Origin: Streptomyces sp. NBC_01232
GTDB lineage: Bacteria; Actinomycetota; Actinomycetes; Streptomycetales; Streptomycetaceae
DNA length: 64,000 bases
Assembly: GCF_035989885.1 (NCBI RefSeq)
Contig: NZ_CP108519.1
Coordinates: 1 to 64,000 of the forward strand
Direction: 5' to 3'
Below are positions 16,567-24,604 of this stretch, in pieces. Every line of letters starts with the position of its first letter. The stretch's first letter is position 1. The notes beneath the pieces are model-generated. The model worked only from the letters and a program-made list of their open reading frames with translations, had not been told where the DNA came from and ran no database searches. The translations under genes and the position numbers were made by a program.

Positions 16567-17874
16567 ATGTCAGAGCCGTGGATCGAAGACCCGGTGATTG
16601 GCAGGGACGCCTTCCACAAAGAAGGCGAAGTAGCTGCCTGGTCACAAGCGGCACAGATGTTGGGCCTGGGTCTCCAGCTCACTGGCAATGGAGGCGTACT
16701 CCAAGAGGATGAGGACGTTGACTATCTGAACATTCCGGAGGTTCCCGAGCTGACGCCTGAGTTCATCGCTCCGTGGGCCGGGCTCTTCATGCAGGACCAC
16801 TTCGGTGAGCCGCCCCCCTTCCGGTGGCTCGACTTTCCCGGCTGGTCCCAGCCAATCAAGTCAGAGATCCAGAACCAGATCACCCCAGCACCGGACCGCT
16901 GGTGGGAAGGTGAACTGGGCGAGTGGGCGTTTGGGATGATGCCGCGGCTCTACGACGCTGTACGGACGAGCGATGACCCAGCCGCAGCAGCCGCCACGTT
17001 GCTGCACGTCGGACAGTTTAGCCAATACCAAATCGTCCGAGTTGTGTCGGCTGCTCTGCTTGCTCAGCGCAAAACGATGCTGTGGTGGCCCACAATCGAA
17101 GTCCTCGCGGACGGATGTACGTCCGAGATCGAGACGATCCAGCAGATCTCGATCGAAGCACTAATCCGAGTGGCGCCCAGACATCCGGTTCTAACGGCCC
17201 TGCCACAGGACAATGAGCCGAACAACGGAACTGACTTGGCCTGGACTTCCCTCATTGTGCCCGGTACATGGACGCGGTTTAAGCGGCCATCTTGGTGGCG
17301 ACCAGGAGAGGCGCTCTTCCGCTATCTCCAAAGTGAACCCGGCGTAGATGAGCCGAACGATGGAACCCTGAGTGCGGTTGGGGCAGATCTCTACGACCGT
17401 GACGATCACTACCGGTGGACCGGAGGCTATACGGTCGAGGACCGGATCGCAGCAGCACGAGACCTGGCCCAGTGGGCGGCCAAACACTCGGCCCCGTCCT
17501 TCAAGAAGGTCATCGCTCATAGTCACGGCGGGAACGTCGCGTTGAACGCGGCAGCGTTCAACGATCTTTCCATTGACATGCTGGTCATGCTCCACACTCC
17601 GCCGCACCAGCGAAGCCAGAACGAGTGGAGCCTCATTGGTACAAAAATCAAGAGAATCGTTGCGATGCGCCCTAAAGTCGACTTCGTCGTAATGCTGGAC
17701 CGGTGTTGGACGGGACTGCATCGCACCCCGGTCACCGGCAACTTTCCATCCGGGCACGTACGCACTCTCAAAGTTCCGGTCTGGTTCGGTCATTCAGTTT
17801 TGACTGACCCCGCGGTTTGGAAGCATCACAGACTTGCAAGTGAGGTGGCTGCGGAATTCAAACACGTCGAATGA
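16567..17874 (+). CDS. Alpha/beta-hydrolase-fold protein with helical N-terminal domain
   Basis: A 435-residue protein. Residues about 110-220 form helical repeats of HEAT-like character (AAAAATLLHVGQFSQYQIVR, EIETIQQISIEALIRVAPRH). Residues about 225-435 resemble an alpha/beta hydrolase: beta strand LIVPGTWTRF, the nucleophile elbow in KKVIAHSHGGNVALNAAAF (Ser in H-S-H-G-G), and a C-terminal His candidate in WKHHRLASEV. Substrate unknown; lipase or peptidase activity is possible. Third codon positions are visibly less GC-rich than in the neighbours, which suggests transfer from another host. It lies between the recombinase operon and the Tn3 resolvase, i.e. in the cargo position. Helical-repeat-plus-hydrolase proteins occur as conflict effectors, but no direct evidence exists here. 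Confidence 0.65.
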   Translation: MSEPWIEDPVIGRDAFHKEGEVAAWSQAAQMLGLGLQLTGNGGVLQEDEDVDYLNIPEVPELTPEFIAPWAGLFMQDHFGEPPPFRWLDFPGWSQPIKSEIQNQITPAPDRWWEGELGEWAFGMMPRLYDAVRTSDDPAAAAATLLHVGQFSQYQIVRVVSAALLAQRKTMLWWPTIEVLADGCTSEIETIQQISIEALIRVAPRHPVLTALPQDNEPNNGTDLAWTSLIVPGTWTRFKRPSWWRPGEALFRYLQSEPGVDEPNDGTLSAVGADLYDRDDHYRWTGGYTVEDRIAAARDLAQWAAKHSAPSFKKVIAHSHGGNVALNAAAFNDLSIDMLVMLHTPPHQRSQNEWSLIGTKIKRIVAMRPKVDFVVMLDRCWTGLHRTPVTGNFPSGHVRTLKVPVWFGHSVLTDPAVWKHHRLASEVAAEFKHVE

Positions 17875-17949
17875 CGGGGGTAATCACGGCTGCTTCGCCG
17901 CGCTGCGACAGCGGTTGACGGCTACGCCCACCAGCGCCTGACGGAGCCG

Positions 17950-18642
17950 CTACTCGCCGGTCCGATCAGTCCCAAGGGCCAGCTCGGCCGTGGTGGTCGC
18001 CTCGGCGAGCGCCTGGCGGCCGCCCTTCAGTTCGGGTACGTAGTTGTAGATGGTGTTGCGGGAGACACCGAGGAGCTTTGCGATCGAGGTGACCTTGTTC
18101 TCCGGACGGGCGAGCAGATCGCGGGCGTGACGTACCTGTTCCTCGGTCATCGCCGGCGGGCGGCCGAGCCGTGCACCACGGGCGCGGGCGGCGTCCAAGC
18201 CCTCATTGGTGCCTTGCACGATGAGTTCGCGGATGAACTCGGCGAGGGCCGCGAACACATGGAAGACCAGGCGCCCTCCGGGCGTGGTCGTGTCGAGCGC
18301 CTCGTGCAGCGAGGTGAAGCCAACACCACGCTTACGCAGACCGGACACGATCGCGATGAGGTCCTGGAGGGAGCGGCCCAGCCGGTCCAGCGACGGAACG
18401 ACAAGCGTGTCGCCGTCACGCAGGAAGTCGAGGGCCTTCCACAGTTTCTCGCGTTCTGCGTTCTTGCCGGACTTCTTGTCGGAAAAGATCCGGATGCACC
18501 CCGCTTCCGTGAGCACGTGGATCTGCCGGTCGAGCAACTGTCCCTTGGTGGACACACGGGCGTATCCCACGAGGTCGCCGGTCCGTGCGGCCGGAACGGG
18601 GGCGAGGAGATCTGCGGTGTCGTCGTCCTGGGGTCGCTGCAC
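17950..18642 (-). CDS. tnpR: Serine recombinase, Tn3-type resolvase
   Basis: A resolvase/invertase of about 230 residues that resolves transposon cointegrates at res. The catalytic Ser is in VGYARVSTKGQ. The YAR-S-T box, the ERE..W.ALDFLRDGDTLVVP strand and LDRLGRSLQDLI are family hallmarks, and the C-terminal HTH reads VTSIAKLLGVSRNTIYNYVP. The GTG at 18642 is preferred over the ATG at 18717 because a res-like inverted repeat lies at 18659-18709, where tnpR promoters and res sites normally sit. The gene looks intact, unlike tnpA at 11528. The TPR fragment beyond the res site may mark where the element entered. Confidence 0.88.
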   Translation of the reverse strand: MQRPQDDDTADLLAPVPAARTGDLVGYARVSTKGQLLDRQIHVLTEAGCIRIFSDKKSGKNAEREKLWKALDFLRDGDTLVVPSLDRLGRSLQDLIAIVSGLRKRGVGFTSLHEALDTTTPGGRLVFHVFAALAEFIRELIVQGTNEGLDAARARGARLGRPPAMTEEQVRHARDLLARPENKVTSIAKLLGVSRNTIYNYVPELKGGRQALAEATTTAELALGTDRTGE

Positions 18643-18658
18643 CCGCCAGATCGTACAG

Positions 18659-18709
18659 AAAACGGTGCTCCTCAAGTTCTTGAGCACATCGACTTTCTGA
18701 CACCGTTTT
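18659..18709. repeat. Candidate res / crossover region of a Tn3-type element
   Basis: AAAACGGTG (18659-18667) and CACCGTTTT (18701-18709) face each other around a smaller palindrome CTCAAG-TT-CTTGAG (18671-18684). The position directly upstream of the resolvase start matches the usual place of res subsites. Confidence 0.55.
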
Positions 18710-18765
18710 ATGAGCATGATCCGACGCCGACCCGGCCGCGTACAGCCGCTTACCGATCTTGTTCA

Positions 18766-19128
18766 TCAATCGGTCGATTTATGAGCAGTCGAGTCGGTCG
18801 CCTTGCTCCGCCAGTAGGCGAGGTTGCTCCGGGCGGTGAGGGTGTCGGGGTGGTTTTCGCCCAGTACGCGCACCATGTGCTCCAGCACTTCTGCGGTCGC
18901 GGTCGCGGCCCCGGCCGCATCCCCCGCCTCCCCCCGCCAAGAGGCGAGGTTGCCCTGGTTGGTGAGGGTGTGGGGGTGGTTTTCGCCCAGCACCCGCACC
19001 ATGTGCTCCAGCAGCTCCGCGGTCGCGGCTGCGGCCCCGGCCGCATCCCCCGCCTTGGTGGCAGTGGCACCTGAGCCTGCCCGGGACTGCCGGGCACGTC
19101 GCGGCGGGCCGAGCTGCTGGGAGGCTAC
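18766..19128 (-). pseudogene. C-terminal fragment of a tetratricopeptide-repeat protein
   Basis: Two degenerate copies of an actinobacterial TPR unit (TAELLEHMVRVLGENHPHTL then GNLASWRGEAGDAAGAATAT, and TAEVLEHMVRVLGENHPDTL then SNLAYWRSKA) end at a stop at 18766. An in-frame stop at 19129-19131 closes the frame upstream, and the only ATG (19002) is inside a repeat, so the 5' part of the gene is missing. Long TPR proteins of this type are common in Streptomyces. It abuts the res site of the Tn3-type element, which probably truncated it. Confidence 0.65.
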
Positions 19129-19270
19129 TTAGCGGGACCCCGGCGGCTTCTGGCCAACAATGCCTATCGCGCCATGGGAGCCGTTGGGCAACGGACTGCG
19201 TCGTTGATTTCAAATGGTGGGGTAGCGACGGACAGCGGCCCCTGCGGGGCCGCGTGGCAGGGGGCATTGG

Positions 19271-21091
19271 GTGGGAGCGTTTGAGACGTTGGAGCCGGAG
19301 GACCCGCAGCAGGTGGGGCGCTACAAAATCGTGGCGCGGCTGGGCTCCGGCGGCATGGGCAGGGTGTACCTCGCACGCTCGCCCGGCGGGCGCCCGGTCG
19401 CTGTGAAAGTGGTGCGTCCGGAGCTGGCCACGAACGACGAGTTTCGGCGCCGTTTCAAACGCGAGGTAGCCGCAGCCCAACGGGTCAACGGGGCCTTCAC
19501 TGCCGGTGTGGTCGACGCCGACCCGGACGGCTTCCCGGCCTGGTTGGCCACTGTCTATGTACCAGGTCTCTCCCTCGGTGAGGCGATCACCGCTCACGGT
19601 CCATGGCCTCCCCGTTCGGTGCTCCCCCTGGCCGCCGGACTGCTCGAGGCACTCGAGGTCATCCACGCAGCCGGGGTCATTCACCGCGACCTCAAGCCCT
19701 CCAATGTGCTGCTCGCCGCCGACGGACCGAGGATCATCGACTTCGGTATCTCAGTGGCCATGGAGGCCAGCTTGCTGACCCGGCCCGGAATGCGGATCGG
19801 CACCCCCGGCTTCATGTCTCCCGAACAGCTCACCGGCCAGCGGGTTAGCCCGGCCAGCGACGTCTTCTCCCTCGGCGCGGTACTGACCTACACGGCCACC
19901 GGAGTCGGCCCGTTCGGCACCGGCACCCCGGACGCGCTCCACTACCGCACCGTCCATGAACAGCCCAACCTGGATAGCCTCGCGCCCGAACTGCGCGATG
20001 TCGTCGCCGCCTGCCTGGCCAAAAAGCCCAACCAGCGCCCCACCGTCGCCACGCTGCTCCACCGGCTGACCAGCTCAGGCAGCAAGGACGGAAGCAGGCA
20101 GACCAGCAGCCCTACCCTCCTGCTCACCGAACCAGGCTGGATGCCCGACCAGATCGCCCAGCTCGTCCAAGAGAACCCTCCCCTCCTACCAGAGACGCAC
20201 CCTGCGGCGCCTGGTGGTTCCCGCCGCGGCACGCCCGGTCTGAAGCGCTGGTCCCTCACCTACGGCAAGTGGCGGTGGTGGGGCGGCTGTGTGATTGAAC
20301 CGAGGCCGTCGGTGGCCGGCGGCCTGGTCTACGTCGGCAGCCATGACAGCAAGCTGTATGCATTGGACGCGGACGCACCTGTAGAGCGCTGGTCCTTCAC
20401 CACTGGCGGCAGTGTGTACTCGTCACCGGTGGTGGCCCATGGTGTGGTTTACGTTGGTAGCCAGGACCGCAAGCTGTATGCCCTAGACGCTGGCACTGGG
20501 CAGCAGCGCTGGTCCTTCACCACCGGCAGCAGTGTGGTCTCGTCACCGGCGGTGGCCCATGGTGTGGTCTACGTCGGTAGCCATGACAGCAAGCTGTATG
20601 CCCTAGAGGCGGACACTGGCCATCAACGCTGGTCCTTCACCACCGGCGTCGGCATGGGCTCGTCACCGGCGGTGGCCCATGGTGTGGTCTACGTCGGTAG
20701 CCAGGACCGCAAGCTGTATGCCCTAGACGCTGGCACTGGGCAGCAGCGCTGGTCCTTCACCACCGGCAGCAGTGTGCTCTCGTCACCGGCGGTGGCCCAT
20801 GGTGTGGTCTACGTCGGTAGCCATGACAGCAAGCTGTACGCCTTAGACGCCAGCACTGGCCATCTACGCTGGTTCTTCACCACTGGCGGCAGTGTGTACT
20901 CGTCACCGGTGGTGGCCCATGGTGTGGTTTACGTCGGCAGCCAGGACCGCAAGGTGTATGCCCTAGACGCCGACACTGGGCATCAATGCTGGTCCTTCAC
21001 CATGGGCCGCCGCCCGCGCTTGTCTCCGACCGTGGCCGACGGCATCGTTTACGTCTCCAGTGACAACACGCTGTATGCGCTGCAGACGTGA
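19271..21091 (+). CDS. Ser/Thr protein kinase with seven-repeat PQQ-like beta-propeller
   Basis: A 606-residue Hanks-type kinase. GTG start; glycine loop RLGSGGMGRVY (24-33), Lys46 in VAVKVV, HRDLKPSNVL (138-147) and DFGIS (157-161). The C-terminal half (about 325-606) has seven blades of 40 residues with consensus SSPVVAHGVVYVGSQDRKLY, ALDA.TG..RWSFTTG, i.e. one complete seven-bladed propeller. The encoding DNA repeats every 120 bp and is nearly identical between copies, so the repeats are recently amplified or kept alike by gene conversion. No membrane helix is present. It differs in sequence from the kinase at 9367 but shares its architecture, and the two flank the decayed Tn3-type region. 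Confidence 0.88.
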   Translation: MGAFETLEPEDPQQVGRYKIVARLGSGGMGRVYLARSPGGRPVAVKVVRPELATNDEFRRRFKREVAAAQRVNGAFTAGVVDADPDGFPAWLATVYVPGLSLGEAITAHGPWPPRSVLPLAAGLLEALEVIHAAGVIHRDLKPSNVLLAADGPRIIDFGISVAMEASLLTRPGMRIGTPGFMSPEQLTGQRVSPASDVFSLGAVLTYTATGVGPFGTGTPDALHYRTVHEQPNLDSLAPELRDVVAACLAKKPNQRPTVATLLHRLTSSGSKDGSRQTSSPTLLLTEPGWMPDQIAQLVQENPPLLPETHPAAPGGSRRGTPGLKRWSLTYGKWRWWGGCVIEPRPSVAGGLVYVGSHDSKLYALDADAPVERWSFTTGGSVYSSPVVAHGVVYVGSQDRKLYALDAGTGQQRWSFTTGSSVVSSPAVAHGVVYVGSHDSKLYALEADTGHQRWSFTTGVGMGSSPAVAHGVVYVGSQDRKLYALDAGTGQQRWSFTTGSSVLSSPAVAHGVVYVGSHDSKLYALDASTGHLRWFFTTGGSVYSSPVVAHGVVYVGSQDRKVYALDADTGHQCWSFTMGRRPRLSPTVADGIVYVSSDNTLYALQT

Positions 21092-21210
21092 AGCACTCGC
21101 CACGGCAGAATCCTGTTCGCCCGTGAATCAACTCCGCCGGCACCCTCGCCGGTGATCAGGACCGCTAGCGCGAACCGAGGACGCTCGGCCCGCGCACCGA
21201 GGTATGGAGC

Positions 21211-21714
21211 TCAGGGACCAAAGAAGACAGGGACCAACCTGGGCGGTGTCTTGCCATAGCGCTGCCATTCCAGCCCGTTGGCGTCGACGATGCGGAGCTC
21301 CGGGTCGATCTGGTCCTGGCTTGTCACTTCTCGGGTTTCCCGTTGACCTCCTTCGCCGACACGCTGGCACTCGTTCTCTGCCACCACCGTCCATGTCGCG
21401 CCCGTAGGAAGCGGCTTGCGCAGCTGAGTCGGCGCCTTGGCCATGCATACCCACCCATGGCGATCATCTGGTCCAGTAACGATCATCAGCCTCACGCTGA
21501 GCTCCAGTACCGGCATGGGGCTGTGATTCGTGATGTTGATGTTCGGAAAATCCACCGAGCAAGTCACCAGTCTGGCCTGGGCTGAGTGCTGTTCACGCCG
21601 TTCCTCATCGAGGCGCCTACCGTCCCGTCTGGCCACCCACAGGGCCGCGGATGCAGCGGAGAGGGTTCCCACTGCCACAGCAGCGTTAATGGACACCGCC
21701 CACCAGTCCGTCAC
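21211..21714 (-). CDS. Membrane-anchored hypothetical protein
   Basis: A 167-residue protein with one N-terminal transmembrane helix (AVSINAAVAVGTLSAASAAL), a charged linker (RRDGRRLDEERREQHSA) and a beta-rich domain (VTCSVDFPNINITNHSPMPV, VLELSVRLMIV). The same layout (N-terminal anchor, basic helix, then an immunoglobulin-like beta domain) occurs in many Streptomyces proteins of unknown role. It starts ATG at 21714, facing away from a long non-coding stretch. Function unknown. Confidence 0.65.
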   Translation of the reverse strand: MTDWWAVSINAAVAVGTLSAASAALWVARRDGRRLDEERREQHSAQARLVTCSVDFPNINITNHSPMPVLELSVRLMIVTGPDDRHGWVCMAKAPTQLRKPLPTGATWTVVAENECQRVGEGGQRETREVTSQDQIDPELRIVDANGLEWQRYGKTPPRLVPVFFGP

Positions 21715-22188
21715 GAGCGACCCCTCCTCACGACCGTCCGGTTTCAGTGCGTTCCGCTGTAAACCGGCACAGAACAGAACCCGAAAGTAGTTGGTTACTC
21801 GCGGGTCGCCGGATAGCCATACCGGGTAGGCGCACAGTTTCGCGCTGTCGGACTCCGCCGAGAGGGTTCGAGGACTCGCTGCCTGGATCTAGGATCCGTC
21901 GGCCAGCCGTTTCACTCACCCAGAGGGTCGCCCTGGAATCCCGAGAGCCCGTCATTGGGAAAGTGGCGGCGCGGCGCGGCGCGGCGCGGCTCGGAACGGG
22001 CTCAGGGCGGGGCGTGAAGGGTGTCAGGAGCGCCGATCGCCGGATGGGCGCCGAGAAACCCCCCTCGCGCTTGCAGAACCAGGGGCGGGAGCAGGCTCGG
22101 ACTCTGAGCGGGCCGGGCCCGGTGGTACCCGGGGGCTGAGTCTTCGCTTCCCGCCGAACCGGAGCGGCGGCCTTCCAGCAGGCGTTGA
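21715..22188. other. Non-coding region with a short GC tandem repeat
   Basis: No gene found. Around 21966-21990 the pentamer GGCGC is repeated about four times. The rest holds no clear hairpin, dyad or promoter. Confidence 0.45.
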
Positions 22189-23064
22189 TCAGGCCTGCTG
22201 CTGCGCGGGGGGTGAGTGGGTGACTGCATCGGCGGACAGCTTGGGGGCGGTCTCTTCGAGGTCGGGGTGGGTGGCGGCGACGGTGCGCAGGATGCGGATG
22301 AGGCTCTGGGGTTCGAGGGGCTGTCCGTTGACGGTGGTGAAGAGGTGGCCGGTGTCGTTGCGGGTGGTGGCGCGGTGGGGGAGGTATTCGTCGATGGCGC
22401 GTACGGCGTCGTGGTGGATGGGCTGGAGGCGGGTGGCGTCGGAGGCGGCGTTCTTCTGGGGGACGTCCCAGGTGGTGCGGTGCTGTTCCTGGTGGCGGCC
22501 GGTCAGGCGCATGGCGGTGATCTGGCCGGGGCGCAGGATGTCGTCGTCGCTGTGTCGGGCCCAGAGGTAGTGGTTGAGACAGAGGTAGACGAGGGCGCGG
22601 GCGCGGTGGGGGCCTTCGCGGCGGGTGCCGGTGTAGCGGTCGGCGGCTTGGGCGAGCCAGCGGCATTGGTCGGGGGTGAGGAGGTCGCGGCCGGGCATGC
22701 CGGCGGCGAAGTTCCCGCCGCGCTGGAACTGGAGTGCCTTGGCGGTGCCGGGTGGCACGAGGGCGGGCCCGCCGGCGGCTGCGGGGGTTTCGGCCCAGCG
22801 GTAGAAGGAGCGGACGGCTCCGCAGGCGGCGTCGCGGGAGCGGGCTGCGGTGGCGTAGCCGATGGCCCAGTTCTGCAGGGCCATCGGGGTGGGCTGGAGG
22901 TACAGGTCGGGGTCCGGGCGGCCGTCGAGTCCGCAGCCCACGGTGAGCCAGTGCAGGACGGCGGGCCGGTAGTGCTCGAGGGCTTGGTAGCCGAAGTAGC
23001 CGTTTGCCTCGGAGTTCGGGCCGGCCAGCCACTCCTCGACCAGGGCGGCGACGTCGTGATCCAT
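22189..23064 (-). CDS. Integrase-like protein, catalytically degenerate
   Basis: A 291-residue protein of the tyrosine-recombinase type. The N-terminal core-binding domain (about 1-110, PMALQNWAIGYATAARSRDA) precedes a partial catalytic domain (AARALVYLCLNHYLWARHSD, ARHSDDDILRPGQITAMRLT, HLFTTVNGQPLEPQSLIRIL). The usual HxLRH box and C-terminal Tyr are missing; the protein ends soon after LSADAVTHSPPAQQQA. It is therefore probably inactive, or a truncated or regulatory derivative. A shorter homologous remnant, about 80% identical by eye over 190 bp, lies at 48100-48292. TTACCTGTAA lies just upstream (23074-23083) and recurs in variant form at 24406. Confidence 0.6.
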   Translation of the reverse strand: MDHDVAALVEEWLAGPNSEANGYFGYQALEHYRPAVLHWLTVGCGLDGRPDPDLYLQPTPMALQNWAIGYATAARSRDAACGAVRSFYRWAETPAAAGGPALVPPGTAKALQFQRGGNFAAGMPGRDLLTPDQCRWLAQAADRYTGTRREGPHRARALVYLCLNHYLWARHSDDDILRPGQITAMRLTGRHQEQHRTTWDVPQKNAASDATRLQPIHHDAVRAIDEYLPHRATTRNDTGHLFTTVNGQPLEPQSLIRILRTVAATHPDLEETAPKLSADAVTHSPPAQQQA

Positions 23065-23114
23065 CCCGTCAAGTTACCTGTAAGGGCTGACCTCAGAATC
23101 AAGACCGTGACCGG

Positions 23115-23390
23115 CTACGGCTTGCCGCCGAGGGCGTCCCGCTCGAACTTCTCCTTGTCGAATCGGCCGTCCTTGTCCGTCCAGCCCAGGTCGCCCATCA
23201 CCTTGTTCATGACGACGAGCGTGTAGTCGTCCTCCTTCAGTGACTCGCACGGCTTTGGCTTCGTTACGTCGCCTTCGGGCCGGGCCTTGACCGCCTTTAC
23301 GCACTCCTCGACGGATTCGTCGTAGCTGGGTTCGCCGCTGCAGCCGGCTAGCAGGGCGGTGGCTGAAAGCAGGATGGTGCGGGTGCGCAT
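23115..23390 (-). CDS. Small lipoprotein
   Basis: A 91-residue protein with a lipoprotein signal peptide: basic start MRTRT, hydrophobic ILLSATALL, and the lipobox LLAGC with Cys16 as lipidation site. The mature part is short and charged (SYDESVEECVKAVKARPEGD, SLKEDDYTLVVMNKVMGD) with two further Cys that could form a disulfide. It would be anchored on the outer face of the membrane. Streptomyces genomes encode many similar small lipoproteins of unknown function. It lies between two unrelated genes on opposite strands. Confidence 0.75.
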   Translation of the reverse strand: MRTRTILLSATALLAGCSGEPSYDESVEECVKAVKARPEGDVTKPKPCESLKEDDYTLVVMNKVMGDLGWTDKDGRFDKEKFERDALGGKP

Positions 23391-23600
23391 GGTCCCCCAG
23401 GTGGAATGTTGGGTGGCATCCTGCCGGGCGGCCGGGCCGACGGGGGCCGGTTCGCAGGAGTCGGCCAGCGGTCAGGCTTCAGCGGCGCCAGCCGAGACAG
23501 TCGGGGTCAGGGGCGGAGGTACCACAGGGCGCCCCTGACGGGTGGGTTCGTGCGTACGCTGCCTGTCCGCTGTCGCGGCGGGGCGGACGGAGGGGGCGGC

Positions 23601-24404
23601 ATGGTGGTGGGGTTCTGGCATTGGATCGAGCGGAATTCTGCGGGGTTGAGCCTGCTGGTGCCGTTCCTGGCCATCGGCGGGGGTCTGCTGGGGAACTGGC
23701 TGGGTGCGAAGGTGCAGGCGGCGGGCGGTCTGGCGCAGGCGAGTGCTGCGCGGGAGGCGGCTCGGATCACGGCTGAGGCTCCCCGGTTGGCGGCGTTGCG
23801 GGATGAGCGCCGGCTGGCGATCGCGGAGCTCGTCCGCACCTCGCGCAGGCTCTTCCGCTTTACGGGCGAGCTGTACAGCGAGGACCGCGATGCCGAGGCC
23901 CGGCTGATGTACGAGGAGGTGTCCCAGGCGTATGCCGAGGTGGAGCTGAGTGCGCCGGCGAGCCTGGTGGTGCTGGCACAGCCGGTTATGGAGGCCACCC
24001 AGGCTGCTTTGGATGCGGCTCGTCTGCGGGGCCCGGCTGCCAGGGCGATGGCGGTCCTGCAGGAGGTGGCGGATGACGGTGGCACACCGGGCTGGGCCGC
24101 GCACTCGGCTGCGCTGAGGGCGCGGGAGGCGCTCAGGGCGCGCAGGCAGGATCGGGAAGCGCTTACGAGGGAAGCGGTCGAGGTGATGCGTCGGTGCGGC
24201 CTGCTGTCCGAGGGACAGATACGCGCGGTCATCGGTGACTTGCCTCGCGGGCCGGTCACCGTGACGCAGCATGAACGAGCGCAAGCCTACGCGGGGGCGC
24301 TTCGAGAGTTCCTGGACGCGGCGCGGCTGGAGCTGGGGGCCAACCGCGAGGGCGGGGTGGAGTGGATTCCCCAGCCCGGAGAGGCCCGCCCCACCCAGAT
24401 CTAA
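23601..24404 (+). CDS. Membrane-anchored coiled-coil protein
   Basis: A 267-residue protein: N-terminal transmembrane helix (LSLLVPFLAIGGGLLGNWLG) followed by a long alpha-helical, probably coiled-coil region rich in Ala/Arg/Glu (AREAARITAEAPRLAALRDE and ALRAREALRARRQDREALTR). GGAGGGGG before the ATG at 23601 fixes the start; upstream in-frame codons from 23406 look non-coding. Topology matches the proteins at 2252 and 61717, but the sequences differ. Function unknown. Confidence 0.65.
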   Translation: MVVGFWHWIERNSAGLSLLVPFLAIGGGLLGNWLGAKVQAAGGLAQASAAREAARITAEAPRLAALRDERRLAIAELVRTSRRLFRFTGELYSEDRDAEARLMYEEVSQAYAEVELSAPASLVVLAQPVMEATQAALDAARLRGPAARAMAVLQEVADDGGTPGWAAHSAALRAREALRARRQDREALTREAVEVMRRCGLLSEGQIRAVIGDLPRGPVTVTQHERAQAYAGALREFLDAARLELGANREGGVEWIPQPGEARPTQI

Positions 24405-24405
24405 G

Positions 24406-24537
24406 TTACTTGTAACAGACCAGAACGGCCCACTCCCCCGCCCGCGGTGTACCAAGGTCCGGTGCCCAGGGGTGCGGCGCGGGGTGGGGCCGGGCGAGTT
24501 GCGGTGAGAGGGTGGTGGGCGAGTCTGTTACAAGTAA
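24406..24537. repeat. 15-bp perfect inverted repeat pair
   Basis: TTACTTGTAACAGAC (24406-24420) and GTCTGTTACAAGTAA (24523-24537) are exact inverted copies 102 bp apart, AT-rich in a GC-rich context and directly upstream of the ATPase/HNH operon. They may be operators, recombination half-sites or the ends of a tiny miniature element. TTACCTGTAA at 23074 is a related single site. Confidence 0.7.
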
Positions 24538-24604
24538 TTTGCTGGTGAGAGAGGCGGGATAGGGTTCGGAGGTCCAAGGGCGACAAGACTGCAGGGGTGC
24601 GCTG

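Noticed and set aside
20330..21080. Tandem 120-bp repeats as a non-coding satellite
   Set aside because: They are in frame with the kinase and encode propeller blades.
22216..23226. 336-codon plus-strand frame opposite the integrase-like gene
   Set aside because: Its Val/Gly/Ala composition is typical of the antisense of high-GC genes; the minus frame has recognisable domain sequence.
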